In this document: piece by piece, positions 7,422 through 20,265 of the stretch
Layout: the number at the start of each line of letters is the position of its first letter
Position numbering within the stretch: position 1 is the first letter of the stretch
NCBI GenBank assembly: GCA_026706565.1
Contig: JAPOYM010000173.1
Location: 1-38,285 of the forward strand
Reading direction: 5' to 3'
DNA from: a bacterium
GTDB taxonomy: Bacteria; Actinomycetota; Acidimicrobiia; Acidimicrobiales; CATQHL01
DNA length: 38,285 bases
Notes under the pieces: model-generated
What the model was told of the DNA's origin: nothing
Database searches by the model: none
The model's input: only the letters and a program-made list of their open reading frames with translations
Translations under genes and position numbers: made by a program

Positions 7422-8123
7422 TCAGCCGCCCAGCAGGGCCGCAGCGGCCTCGGCTGGATCGGTCGCCGCGGTCACCGGGCGCCCGATGACGAGGATGTCG
7501 GCACCCGCGGCGACGGCGGCGGCCGGCGTGGCCACCCTGGCCTGGTCGTCGGCGGCGGCGCCGCGGGGTCGGATCCCCGGCACGGCCCGCAGCAGGCCGG
7601 GAACGGCCGCCCGGATCGCCGGCAGATCACCGGCGGCACACACCACGCCACCGCATCCGGCCGCCGCCGCGGCGCGGGCGCGGCGGGCCAGCACGTCCGG
7701 CTCAGCCAGCGAATCGCTGGTCAGCACGGTGACGGCCAACGCCACGGGCGCCTCGGCGCCGGCAGGCCGCGCCGCGGCGAGCCCCTCCGCGCCTGCCCGG
7801 AGCATGTCCGGACCCCCGGCGGCGTGCAGCGTGACATAGCGTGCGCCGAGGCCGGCGAGGGAGCGGGCCGCTCCAGCGACCGTGTTGGGGATGTCGTGCA
7901 GCTTCAGGTCCACGAACACCTCGAAACCCTCGTCGCTCAGGGACAGCACGGCCCGGGGCCCCACGGCGCCGAACAGCTCGAGGCCCACCTTGGCGATAGC
8001 GAACCAGGGACGAAGGATCCGGGCCAGCCCCAGCGCCCTGTCGAGATCGTGGGTGTCCAAGGCGACCGCGCAGGCCGCGGGATCCAATGGCGCCGCCGGC
8101 GGGGCGGCGCCCTCGGCCGTCAC
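7422..8123 (-). CDS. pyrF: Orotidine 5'-phosphate decarboxylase
   Basis: VALDTHDLDRALGLARIL...KVGLELFGAVG...VFVDLKLHDIPNTVAGAARSL...GIRPRGAAADDQARVATPAAAVAAGADILVIGRPVT; GTGA overlap with pyrD. Confidence 0.95.
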   Translation of the reverse strand: MTAEGAAPPAAPLDPAACAVALDTHDLDRALGLARILRPWFAIAKVGLELFGAVGPRAVLSLSDEGFEVFVDLKLHDIPNTVAGAARSLAGLGARYVTLHAAGGPDMLRAGAEGLAAARPAGAEAPVALAVTVLTSDSLAEPDVLARRARAAAAAGCGGVVCAAGDLPAIRAAVPGLLRAVPGIRPRGAAADDQARVATPAAAVAAGADILVIGRPVTAATDPAEAAAALLGG

Positions 8124-9069
8124 GACGGTCCCTCGGCGGACCCGTGGGCCGCGCCGGTGAGGCCCCGAACCGACGCCGCGCCCCGGCGCCGGCACCAGGC
8201 TGCGAGCTCGGCGCACACCCGCTCGGGGGCGCGCGGCGAGGCGAACGTGGCGGTGCCCACCTGCACGGCGCAGGCGCCCGCCATCAGCATCTCCACGGCG
8301 TCGATCCCGCGCGCCACCCCGCCGACACCGAGGATCGGGAGGTCGCCGAGCGCGGCGTGGCACTCCCAGATCGCCCGCACCGCCAGCGGGCGGATGGCCG
8401 GGCCCGACACGCCGCCGCCTCCGGCGCCCAGGACGGGGCGGCGCTCGGCCACGTCGATGACCATGCCCGGGACCGTGTTGATGAGCGTCACGGCCGCTGC
8501 GCCGGCCTCCCGGGCGGCTGCCGCCACCGCCACGATGTCGGGCGCTGCGAGGCTCAGCTTCGCCCAAAGAGGCAGGCCCGCGGCGGCCGCGGCCTCGACG
8601 GCGGCGGCGGTGGACCCCGGCGCCCGGGCGAAGAGGTGCTCGCCCTCGTCAAGGTTGGGGCAGGAGAGGTTCACCTCCACCGCCAGGATGCCGGAGCGGT
8701 GCGGGGCGAGCAGCTCGGCGGCCCGGCGGTACTCGGCGACGGTGCGCCCCCAGATGCTGGCCACTACCCGCACGCCCGCCGCCTGCAGCGCCGGCAACTG
8801 CTCGGCGGCCCAGGCCGCCACGCCCGGCCCCTGCAGGCCGACGCTGTTGATCATCCCCGCGGGGGTGGCGTCGAGCCGGGGGGCGGGGTTCCCCGGCCAT
8901 GGCGCAGCGGCGAGCGACTTCACGACCACCGCGCCGGGCGCCGTCAAGTCCATCACCCCTGCCAGTTCGGTCCCGTAGCCCGCGGTCCCCGAGGCGCACA
9001 GCACCGGGTTCGGCAACTCCACGGCGCCCACCGCGGTCCGCAGGTCCACCGGGTGCCGCGAGCGCCGCC

Positions 9070-9073
<4 letters not shown>
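8120..9073 (-). CDS. pyrD: Dihydroorotate dehydrogenase, class 1 (catalytic-Cys type)
   Basis: [16 protein letters not shown]...[12 protein letters not shown]...[13 protein letters not shown]...[31 protein letters not shown]. Confidence 0.93.
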
Positions 9074-12437
<3,364 letters not shown>

Positions 12438-12438
<1 letters not shown>

Positions 12439-13613
12439 CAGCGGTCAGCGGGGGCGTCGGACTCGAGGCCGCAGCCAGCAGCGAATCCGGCCCCGTCGGG
12501 CGCCGAGCCGTGCAACTCCCCCAGCCAGGCGTCGAGGGTTGCGAAGACGTGGTGGCTGTCGTGGGGGCCGGGGCCCGCTTCGGGGTGGTGCTGAACGCCG
12601 AAGGCCGCCGCCTCGAGGCTGCGGAGGCCTTCGACGGTGCCGTCGTTGAGGTTGAGGTGGGTGACCTCCACACCCGGCGCGCCGCTGTCGGCCACGCTGA
12701 AGTTGTGGTTCTGGCTGGTGATCTCGACGGCGCCGCTGGCGAGGTGGCGCACCGGATGGTTGCCACCGTGGTGCCCGAAGGGCAGTTTGAAGGTCTCGCA
12801 GCCGAGGGTGGCGGCGAGGAGCTGATGACCCAGGCAGATGCCGAAGACGGGGACCGCGTCCAGCAGCCCGCCGATGAGGTCCGTGGCGCCCGCCACGGCG
12901 GCAGGATCGCCGGGGCCGTTGGACAGCAGCACGCCGTGAGGGCGCCGGGCCAGGATCCGTTCGGCGCCGTAGCCGGCGGGAACCACCTCGACGTGGCCGA
13001 AGGCCGCGAGCCGGCGCAGGATCGAGGTCTTCACGCCGAAGTCGACGACGCTGAGGCGCCAGGGGGGCCGGCCGTCGGCGCGAGCAGTGGGCCGCCGGTA
13101 GGGACGCTCCGCGGTCACCGCGGCGACGAGGTCGACGCCGTCTGTGCCGGGCTCGGCGGCGGCGGCGGCTCGCAGGTCGGCCTCCGCCGCGCTGCCGAAG
13201 GCGCCCACCATGGCGCCCGCCGCGCGGATGTGCCGGGTGAGACGGCGCGTGTCGACGCCCGCGAGGCACGACAGGCCGCAGCGCATGAGGAACGAGTCCA
13301 GACTTGCTGTGGCGCGCCAGCTGCTGGGCGTCGCTACCAGGTCGCGCACCACCAAGCCCCGGCAGAACGGGCGGCGGCTCTCGAAGTCGGCGTCGACGAC
13401 CCCGTAGTTGCCGATGTGCGGGTAGGTGAATGCAATGATCTGCCCGGCGTAGGAGGGATCGGTGAGAACCTCCTGGTAGCCGGACATGACGGTGTTGAAC
13501 ACCACTTCGCCCGCGGTGACGCCCCCCGGCGGCGGCGCGCCGGCCAGCTCGCCCTCGAAGGTCTCGCCGTCGGCGAGGACCAGAGCGCCGCCGCGGCGCG
13601 CCGCGGCCCTCAT
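12438..13613 (-). CDS. carA: Carbamoyl-phosphate synthase small subunit
   Basis: [16 protein letters not shown]...[24 protein letters not shown]...[16 protein letters not shown]...[20 protein letters not shown]. Confidence 0.97.
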
Positions 13614-14908
13614 CGTTGCGCCTCGCCGTCGATGACCACCGGCTCGCCCGCCACGATCGTGTGGCGCACCCTGCCCCGCAGCCGTCGGCCCGCATAGGGC
13701 GTGTTGCGGCTGCGGCTGGCGCCGCCGGAGCCGTCCACTGTCCAGGTTGCTTCCGGGTCGAAGACGCAGAGATTCGCCGGGCGCCCCGCGACTACCGGGC
13801 CGCCGTGGGCGGCGTCGATCCCGGCGAGTCGCGCCGGCCGCCACGACAGCAGCGCCAGAACGTCCGCTACGGGCATGTGGAGTTCGGTCAGAGCGAGCGG
13901 CAGCGCCGTCTCCAGACCCAGCATCCCCGGCGGGGCCTCCTCGAAGGGCAGGTCCTTGGCGTCGGGGGTGTGCGGCGCGTGATCGGTGGCGATGGCGTCC
14001 ACTGTCCCGGCGGCCAGAGCGGCGCGCACGGCGGCCACGTCGGCCTCCGGGCGCAGCGGCGGGTTCACCTTGAACGCGGCGTCGTAGGAGGCGCAGCACT
14101 CGTCGGTGAGCGTGAAATGGTGGGGCGCCACCTCGGCGGTGACCGCCACGCCGCTGCGCCGGGCCGCCTCGAGGATCGCCACCGAGCCCGCCGTGGAGAG
14201 ATGTTGGAAGTGTACCGGCGCCCCGGTGAGGCGGCTGAGGGCCACGTCGCGCATCACCATGATCTCCTCGGCCTCGGCGCAGATGCCGGGGATGCCCAGC
14301 CGGGAAGACCACTCGCCCTCGTGCATGTGCCCGCCGGCGGCGAGCGAGTCCACCTCGCAGTGCTGCGCCAACCGCACTCCGAGGTCTGAGGCGTACTCCA
14401 AGGCGCGGCGCATGACCGCGGCGTCCTGCACCCCGTGGCCGTCGTCGGTGAACAGCCGGACCCCGAGGGCCGCCATCTCGCCCATCGGCGCTAGCCGCCC
14501 TCCGGCCCGGCCTACGGTGATGGCGCCCGCCACCTCCACATCGCAGAGCGCGGCGCGGCCCAACTCCTGCACCTCCCGCACCACTGCGGCGGAGTCGATG
14601 GCCGGGCTGGTGTTGGGCATTGCCACCACCGCGCAGAACCCTCCGAGTACCGCGGCGCGGCTGGCGGATTCCACGGTCTCGGCCTGCTCGCCGCCGGGCT
14701 GGCGCAGATGGGCGTGCAGGTCCACGAGGCCCGGCGCCACGACGCAGCCGCGGGCGTCGAGGGTTCGGTCGCCGGCCGCTCCCGGGGCCAGACCCCCGCC
14801 GACGGCCGCGATCACCCCGTCGGGGCTGACGACCACGTCGGCCGGCCGCTCGCCGGTGGCGTCTATCACCGTGCCGCCGGCGATGAGGAGCCGGGGACGC
14901 TCAGCCAC
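13610..14908 (-). CDS. pyrC: Dihydroorotase
   Basis: GTG start; VVAPGLVDLHAHLRQPGGEQAETVESASRAAVLGGFCAVVAMPNTSPAID...AIATDHAPHTPDAKDLPFEEAPPGMLGLETALPL. Confidence 0.96.
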   Translation of the reverse strand: MAERPRLLIAGGTVIDATGERPADVVVSPDGVIAAVGGGLAPGAAGDRTLDARGCVVAPGLVDLHAHLRQPGGEQAETVESASRAAVLGGFCAVVAMPNTSPAIDSAAVVREVQELGRAALCDVEVAGAITVGRAGGRLAPMGEMAALGVRLFTDDGHGVQDAAVMRRALEYASDLGVRLAQHCEVDSLAAGGHMHEGEWSSRLGIPGICAEAEEIMVMRDVALSRLTGAPVHFQHLSTAGSVAILEAARRSGVAVTAEVAPHHFTLTDECCASYDAAFKVNPPLRPEADVAAVRAALAAGTVDAIATDHAPHTPDAKDLPFEEAPPGMLGLETALPLALTELHMPVADVLALLSWRPARLAGIDAAHGGPVVAGRPANLCVFDPEATWTVDGSGGASRSRNTPYAGRRLRGRVRHTIVAGEPVVIDGEAQR

Positions 14909-15929
14909 CGCCCACCCCGGCCGGCGACGCCCCTTCGGCGGCCGGGGCGGCCGCTACGTCGGCTGTCGAGGCGGTCCCCGGCTGGGCCCCCAGCAGCCAG
15001 AAGAGCACCGCCATCCGCACCGAGACGCCGTTGGCGACCTGCTCGGCGATCGTGGTGCAGGCCATCTCGGGCACTTCGGCGCCGATCTCGACCCCGCGAT
15101 TCATGGGACCGGGATGCATCACGATGGCGTGGTCGGCCAGGCGGCGGGCGCGTTCGGCGCTCAGCCCGAAGCGCTCGTGGAACTCGCGCAGGCTGGGCAG
15201 CAGCGCCCGCTCCTGCCGCTCGCGTTGCAGGCGCAGCAGGTAGACCACATCCGCCCGCGCCAGGACATCGTCGATGCGGCTGCTGACGCCCACACCCCAG
15301 CCGTCCACCGCGGGGGGCAGGAGCGTGGCCGGCGCCACCAGCGTGACCGCCGCGTCGAGCATCCGCAGCGCCGCCACTAGCGACCGGGCCACCCGCGAGT
15401 GGGCGATGTCGCCCACGATCGCCACATGCCGCCCCTCAATGCTCCCCAACCGCCGGCTGATCGTGTAACAGTCCAGCAGGGCCTGGGTGGGGTGCTCGTG
15501 GCGGCCGTCGCCGGCGTTGACCACCGCGGCGTCGAGCCAGCGGGAAAGCTGCACCGCCACGCCGGCGCTGCGGTGGCGCACGACCACGCAGTCGACGCCC
15601 ATGGCTGTCACCGTCTGGGCGGTGTCGCGCAGCGACTCTCCCTTGCTCAGCGAGGAGCTGCCGGCGCTGAAGGCCATCGTGTCGGCCGAGAGGCGCTTGG
15701 CCGCGGTCTCGAAGGAGAGGCGGGTGCGGGTGGAGTCCTCGAAGAACAGCGAGGCCACCGTCCTGCCGCGCAGGGCGGGGACCTTCGGGATGGGCCGCGC
15801 GTTGACCTCGGCGAAGCTGTCGGCGAGGCGCAGGATCTGCCCGATCCCGTCGGTGCCGAGGTCGCCGACGGCCAGGAGGTGCCGCCGAGTGACGGCGCCT
15901 GCCGCGGGACCCGCCGGCGGCCCGCTCAC
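14901..15929 (-). CDS. pyrB: Aspartate carbamoyltransferase catalytic subunit
   Basis: VASLFFEDSTRTRLSFETAAKRLSAD...SSLSKGESLRDTAQTV...VVVRHRSAG...NAGDGRHEHPTQALLDCYTI...MHPGPMNRGVEI. Confidence 0.97.
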   Translation of the reverse strand: MSGPPAGPAAGAVTRRHLLAVGDLGTDGIGQILRLADSFAEVNARPIPKVPALRGRTVASLFFEDSTRTRLSFETAAKRLSADTMAFSAGSSSLSKGESLRDTAQTVTAMGVDCVVVRHRSAGVAVQLSRWLDAAVVNAGDGRHEHPTQALLDCYTISRRLGSIEGRHVAIVGDIAHSRVARSLVAALRMLDAAVTLVAPATLLPPAVDGWGVGVSSRIDDVLARADVVYLLRLQRERQERALLPSLREFHERFGLSAERARRLADHAIVMHPGPMNRGVEIGAEVPEMACTTIAEQVANGVSVRMAVLFWLLGAQPGTASTADVAAAPAAEGASPAGVGGG

Positions 15930-16498
15930 ACCGTCTCTCCCAGAACGACGCCCCGGTCGCTGACGTCCACCAGCTCCTCGCGCCGGGTCGGCAGGTTCTT
16001 GCCCACATAGTCGGCCCTGATGGGCAGCTCGCGGTGGCCGCGGTCGACCATCACCGCCAGCTGCACCGCTCGGGGGCGCCCGAAGTCGCAGACCGCGTCG
16101 AGCGCGGCGCGCACGGTGCGCCCCGTGTACAGCACGTCGTCCACCAGCACCACGGTGCGCCCCGTCAGGTCGCCGCTGATGCTGGTGGGGGCTTGGGGGA
16201 GCACGGGCCGCAGCCCGATGTCGTCGCGGTGCATGGCCACGTCCAGCGACCCGCACGGCACCTCGGCGCCGTCGATGTCCGCCAGCAGCGCGGCCAGGCG
16301 TTCGGCCAGGAACACTCCCCCGGTCTGCAGCCCCACCAGCACCAACTCCGACGTGGCGCCGTTGCGTTCGATGATCTCGTGCGCCATGCGCCGCAGCGCC
16401 CGCTCGAGCGCCGCGCCGTCCATGATCTCGACGCGGGGAACAAAGTCTCCCGGGGTCCCGGCGTGACGTCCGGCTACGAGAGGTCCAGCTATAGGCAC
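15926..16498 (-). CDS. pyrR: Bifunctional pyr-operon regulator / uracil phosphoribosyltransferase; start codon uncertain
   Basis: [18 protein letters not shown]...[80 protein letters not shown]. Confidence 0.95.
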   Translation of the reverse strand: MPIAGPLVAGRHAGTPGDFVPRVEIMDGAALERALRRMAHEIIERNGATSELVLVGLQTGGVFLAERLAALLADIDGAEVPCGSLDVAMHRDDIGLRPVLPQAPTSISGDLTGRTVVLVDDVLYTGRTVRAALDAVCDFGRPRAVQLAVMVDRGHRELPIRADYVGKNLPTRREELVDVSDRGVVLGETV

Positions 16499-16565
16499 AG
16501 GGCCCTCAGGGCCGCCGGGGCCGCTCTCCGCCCGTACACTGCGCTCGCGATCGGACAGCGTTCTA

Positions 16566-16607
16566 CCTCCGGTCCGTACGGGCCTCGCCGGACCCGCTTA
16601 ACGGTCC
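16566..16607 (-). promoter_or_regulatory. PyrR-binding RNA element (stem, internal bulge, hexaloop) followed by an SD-like GGAGG
   Basis: Minus strand: GGACCGU UAAGC GGGUC-CGGCGA-GGCCC GU ACGGACC | GGAGG. Hexaloop CGGCGA fits CNGNGA; UCCGGCGAGGC fits the UCCNGNGAGGY core. Confidence 0.8.
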
Positions 16608-16719
16608 GCTGACGGTACCACGACCGGCCCCCGCCACCACGCATCCCGCCAGCCGGTGAGCGCTCCGGATCGATCTGCCGTGCCGCTCGGGTCACACCTC
16701 CGCGCTGCGCCCCTCACAA

Positions 16720-16938
16720 ATGCATTCGAAGCTCGGCGGCGGCGTCATCTGGGAGTTCAGCACCGAGACCTGGCAGGAGATCGCGGCGCGGGGCCGGCGC
16801 TCTGAAGCCGGCTGGGGCACCATCGCCGCCGCGGTCTGGGAGGGCCGCCGCTTCGCCGAGGAGATCGAGGACCCCAGCGACGATGCCGACGCCACCCCCT
16901 ACCGCCGGGAGGTCACCCGGCTGGCCCGAAGGACCTGA
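16720..16938 (+). CDS. Small hypothetical protein (72 aa)
   Basis: MHSKLGGGVIWEFSTETWQEIAARGRRSEAGWGTIAAAVWEGRRFAEEIEDPSDDADATPYRREVTRLARRT; GC-rich third positions; no obvious SD. Confidence 0.4.
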   Translation: MHSKLGGGVIWEFSTETWQEIAARGRRSEAGWGTIAAAVWEGRRFAEEIEDPSDDADATPYRREVTRLARRT

Positions 16939-16950
16939 CCGATCGGGGCT

Positions 16951-17442
16951 CTAACGGTCCCAGAACCCCCGGTGGGCCTCGACGGCCTCCGCCGCTAGGT
17001 GCGGGCCGCTGACTTCGATGCGGCGCTGCCCGCTGGCGAGCACGGCGCGGCAGCCGAGCCCGGTCATGGTGGGGTTCTCGCCGCCCTCGCCGTCGGCCAG
17101 CGGCAGCAGATCCTGCTCGCTCATGGCGTAGACGAGCCGGTTCACACCGACCCAGTACATGGCGCCCGCGCACATCGAGCACGGCTCGCAGCTCGAGTAC
17201 AGGGTGCCGCCGGCGATCTGGGCAGCGCTGAGGGTGAGTCCGATCTGCCGTGCCAGATTGGTCTCGGCGTGGCCGAGCCGGTCGCCGCTGGTGACCACCG
17301 AGTTCTCCGCCTCGAGGAGCACGTCGCCGCCGCGCTCCGCGAAGACCGCCCCGAAGGGGTGGTTGCCGTTGGCGCGCGCGCTCTTCGAGACCCCGATCGC
17401 CCGCCGCAGGAACCCCTCGTCGCGTTCGCTGAGTGCGCTCAT
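16951..17442 (-). CDS. Nucleoside/nucleobase deaminase (cytidine/deoxycytidylate deaminase superfamily)
   Basis: NHPFGAVFAERGG; GHAETNLARQ (HAE); YSSCEPCSMCAGAMYWVGVNRLVYAM (PCxxC); SD GGGAGGTGA before ATG. Confidence 0.9.
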   Translation of the reverse strand: MSALSERDEGFLRRAIGVSKSARANGNHPFGAVFAERGGDVLLEAENSVVTSGDRLGHAETNLARQIGLTLSAAQIAGGTLYSSCEPCSMCAGAMYWVGVNRLVYAMSEQDLLPLADGEGGENPTMTGLGCRAVLASGQRRIEVSGPHLAAEAVEAHRGFWDR

Positions 17443-17507
17443 GTCAAGTCACCTCCCGTCTCGGACATCAGGACCGGCCGCAGCCTCACGCCTCACCGCT
17501 CGCCGCC

Positions 17508-17535
17508 GGATCCCGGCCTTCGCCGGAATGACGAC
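17508..17535. repeat. Dispersed palindromic intergenic repeat, copy b
   Basis: GGATCCCGGCCTTCGCCGGAATGACGAC. Confidence 0.75.
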
Positions 17536-17580
17536 GGCCACGACGATCGCCCTCAGGCTTCTGTGGGGATGCATCCGGCG

Positions 17581-18009
17581 TCACGTCCGGACCCGGCGGG
17601 CGATGGTGGCCAGCACGCCGTTCACGAAGCGCCCCGAGGACGCCGTGGAGTAGAGGTCGGCCAGTTCCACGGCCTCGTTCAGCACCACCGCTGTCGGCGT
17701 CTGCGGCCGGTGCGCCAGTTCGTAGACCGCGAGGCGCAGGATGGCGCGGTCCACCGGCGCCATGCGCGCCACCGACCAGTCCACCGCCACCTCGCCCAGC
17801 AGCTCGTCGATGGCCGCGCCGTGGACGGCGACGCCCTCGACCAGTTCTGCGGCCAGCGGTTGCGGCGGCAGGTGCTGGCGCCGCAACAGTTCGAGAGTGT
17901 CGAGTTGGCGGGCTTCGGCCTCGTACAGGAGCGCCAGCGCCCGCTCGCGCGCCCCGCGGGCCTCGCTGCGGGCGCCCGGCGTGGCGTCGGGGTCGGCGTG
18001 CCCGCTCAC
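17581..18009 (-). CDS. nusB: Transcription antitermination factor NusB
   Basis: ARERALALLYEAEAR...ARMAPVDRAILRLAVYELAHRPQTPTAVVLNEAVELADLYSTASSGRFVNGVLATIARR. Confidence 0.95.
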   Translation of the reverse strand: MSGHADPDATPGARSEARGARERALALLYEAEARQLDTLELLRRQHLPPQPLAAELVEGVAVHGAAIDELLGEVAVDWSVARMAPVDRAILRLAVYELAHRPQTPTAVVLNEAVELADLYSTASSGRFVNGVLATIARRVRT

Positions 18010-18569
18010 CCTCGGGCGATGTACTGGCCCGAGCGGGTGTCCACCTTGATGCGCTCGCCCGGCTCGATGAACAGCGGCACCGACACCACCAGACCGGTCT
18101 CGGTGACGGCCGGCTTGGTTGCGCCGGAGACCCGGTCGCCCTGGATGCCCGGCTCGGTCTCGGTGATGGCCAGGGTGACCGCGGCGGGCAGGTCGGTGCC
18201 CACGATCTCGCTCCCGTACATCTGCAGGATCACCGAGTCACCCTCGATGATGTAGCTCCCGGCGTCACCCAGCGTGGCCTCCTCCACGTCGAGCTGCTCG
18301 TAGGTCTCGCCGTCCATGAACACCCGGGCCTCACCGTCGCGGTACAGGTACTGCATGGAGCGCTTGTCGATGATGGCCCGCTCCACCTTCTCGCCGGCCC
18401 GGAAGGTGCGCTCCAGCACCGCCCCGGTGCGGGCGTTCTTGAGGGTGGTGCGCACGAATGCGTGGCCCTTGCCCGGCTTGACGTGCTGGAACTCCACGAC
18501 CGAGAACAGTCCCTCGCCCAAGTCGAGGGTCATGCCCGTCTTCAGGTCGTTGGTGGTGATGGCGACCAT
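18006..18569 (-). CDS. efp: Elongation factor P
   Basis: TTNDLKTGMTLDLGEGLFSVVEFQHVKPGKGHAFVRTTLKNARTGAVLERTFRAGEKVERA. Confidence 0.98.
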   Translation of the reverse strand: MVAITTNDLKTGMTLDLGEGLFSVVEFQHVKPGKGHAFVRTTLKNARTGAVLERTFRAGEKVERAIIDKRSMQYLYRDGEARVFMDGETYEQLDVEEATLGDAGSYIIEGDSVILQMYGSEIVGTDLPAAVTLAITETEPGIQGDRVSGATKPAVTETGLVVSVPLFIEPGERIKVDTRSGQYIARG

Positions 18570-18596
18570 TCCTACCTCCGTCGGGTGTGGCCGGGC

Positions 18597-19805
18597 TCAG
18601 CCCACGACCAGCGTCTTGGGCGAGCACGTGAGGCGCCGGCAACCGTCGTCGGTCACGACCACGGTGTCCTCGATGCGCACGCCTCCCTCGCCGGCCAGGT
18701 AGATGCCCGGCTCCACCGTGACGACCTCGCCGGCGGCGAGCACCTCGTCGCTGCGGCTGCTGAGGCTGGGCGCCTCGTGGATGTCGAGACCCACCCCGTG
18801 CCCGGTGCTGTGCAGGAAGGCCTCACCCCAGCCCGCGTCGTTGATGACCTCGCGGCAGACCGCGTCCACGTCCGCGCAGGGCACACCGCCGGCGACGGCC
18901 TCGACGCCGGCCTGCTGCGATGCCCGCACCACCTCATAGACCCTCCCACCGGGGGGCCGCGGCTCGCCAACGCAGACCGTGCGGGTCATGTCGGAGCGGT
19001 AGCCGTCGATGATCGCCCCGAAGTCGATGACCACCAGATCCCCGGGCTCGATGCGGCGCCGGCCCGGTCGGGCGTGGGGCAGGGCGCTGTTCTCGCCGGC
19101 CGCCACGATGGTGTCGAACGCCGAGCCGGAGGAGCCGCGCCGACGCATGAGGTAGTCCAGTTCGGCGGCCACCTCGCCTTCGGTGGGGCGCTCGGCCAGT
19201 CGGGGGAGCACCTCGGCGAGGGCGTCGTCGGCCGCCGCGGCGGCCGCCGCCATGCGTGCTGCCTCTTCGGGCGACTTGCGGCGACGCAGGCGCTCGATCA
19301 CACCGGTCGCGGGCAGCAACTCGGCGCCGGGGAACCACTCTCGGGCGAACCGCCGGTAGCGGGACCAGCTCACATCGTCCGCCTCCAGGGCGAGACGACC
19401 CAGGCCGCTGACCGCAGCGGCCGCCGCCTCCTTCTGCTCGTCGCCGCGGTCGGCAATGACGACCCTGCCGTCGACGCCCGCGGCCGCAAGCTCGGCGGGC
19501 GCCTGCGTGGCGTAGCGGCCGTCGGTGATGACCAGCAGATCGTCGGGCGCCACGACCACGATCATGGCGGAGCCGCTGAAACCGCAGACCCAGCGACCGT
19601 TCGCCAGGTTGGTGATGACGAGCGCGTCGCAGGGCTGCGGCCCGTCGCCGTCTTCGCCGGGGCCGCCGCGGTCGGGCGCGTCCGGGCCTGCTGCCACCGC
19701 GACCCCGCCCTCCAGCGCGGCCCGCACGGCTTCCGCCCTGCCAGCGAGCAGCAGCGGCGGCAGATCCTCCGCTCCGGGGGGCGCCGCCGCGTCGGTGACA
19801 GCCAT
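18597..19805 (-). CDS. pepP: Xaa-Pro aminopeptidase (M24 family)
   Basis: SGSAFDTIVAAGENSALPHARPGRRRIEPGDLVVIDFGAIIDGYRSDMTRTVCVG...FLHSTGHGVGLDIHEAPSLSSRSDEVLAAGEVVTVEPGIYL. Confidence 0.93.
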   Translation of the reverse strand: MAVTDAAAPPGAEDLPPLLLAGRAEAVRAALEGGVAVAAGPDAPDRGGPGEDGDGPQPCDALVITNLANGRWVCGFSGSAMIVVVAPDDLLVITDGRYATQAPAELAAAGVDGRVVIADRGDEQKEAAAAAVSGLGRLALEADDVSWSRYRRFAREWFPGAELLPATGVIERLRRRKSPEEAARMAAAAAAADDALAEVLPRLAERPTEGEVAAELDYLMRRRGSSGSAFDTIVAAGENSALPHARPGRRRIEPGDLVVIDFGAIIDGYRSDMTRTVCVGEPRPPGGRVYEVVRASQQAGVEAVAGGVPCADVDAVCREVINDAGWGEAFLHSTGHGVGLDIHEAPSLSSRSDEVLAAGEVVTVEPGIYLAGEGGVRIEDTVVVTDDGCRRLTCSPKTLVVG

Positions 19806-19806
19806 C

Positions 19807-20265
19807 TCAGCGCCGCGCCAGTTCGGCGGCAGCCTCGACCGCCAAGCGGTAGCCCAGCCCTCCGAAGCCGCAGACGACGCCGTCGGCGACGGGGGCGACC
19901 ACCGAGCGGCGCCGCCAGGAGTCGCGGGCGTAGGGGTTCGAGAGGTGCAACTCCACGACCGGTCCGTCGAAGGCCGCCAAGGCGTCGTGCAGCGTCCAGG
20001 AGTAGTGGGACAGAGCGCCCGCGTTGATGACGACGGCAGCCGCCCGACCCAGCGCCCCGCCGACGGCGTCGACCAGCTCGCCCTCGTGGTTGGACTGCAC
20101 GTGCTCCAGCGCGAAGCCGGCCTCGCTGGCGGCCGCGGTGGCCGTCGCGACGTGATCTTCGAGCGTGTCGGTGCCGTAGACCTCCGGCTCGCGCCGTCCG
20201 AGCAGCTGCAGGTTGGGCCCCGACAGCAGCAGGATCAGCGGGGACGGGGTGGGTGTCCTGTTCAT
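19807..20265 (-). CDS. aroQ: 3-dehydroquinate dehydratase, type II
   Basis: LLLSGPNLQLLGRREPEVYGTDTLEDH...QSNHEGELVDAV...VINAGALSHYSWTLHDALA...VVELHLSNPYARDSWRR. Confidence 0.95.
   Translation of the reverse strand: MNRTPTPSPLILLLSGPNLQLLGRREPEVYGTDTLEDHVATATAAASEAGFALEHVQSNHEGELVDAVGGALGRAAAVVINAGALSHYSWTLHDALAAFDGPVVELHLSNPYARDSWRRRSVVAPVADGVVCGFGGLGYRLAVEAAAELARR

Noticed and set aside
13614-14312. N-terminal extension of carA in the 624 aa ORF
   Set aside because: Shadow frame of pyrC; carA starts at the ATG at 13611-13613, overlapping the pyrC stop.
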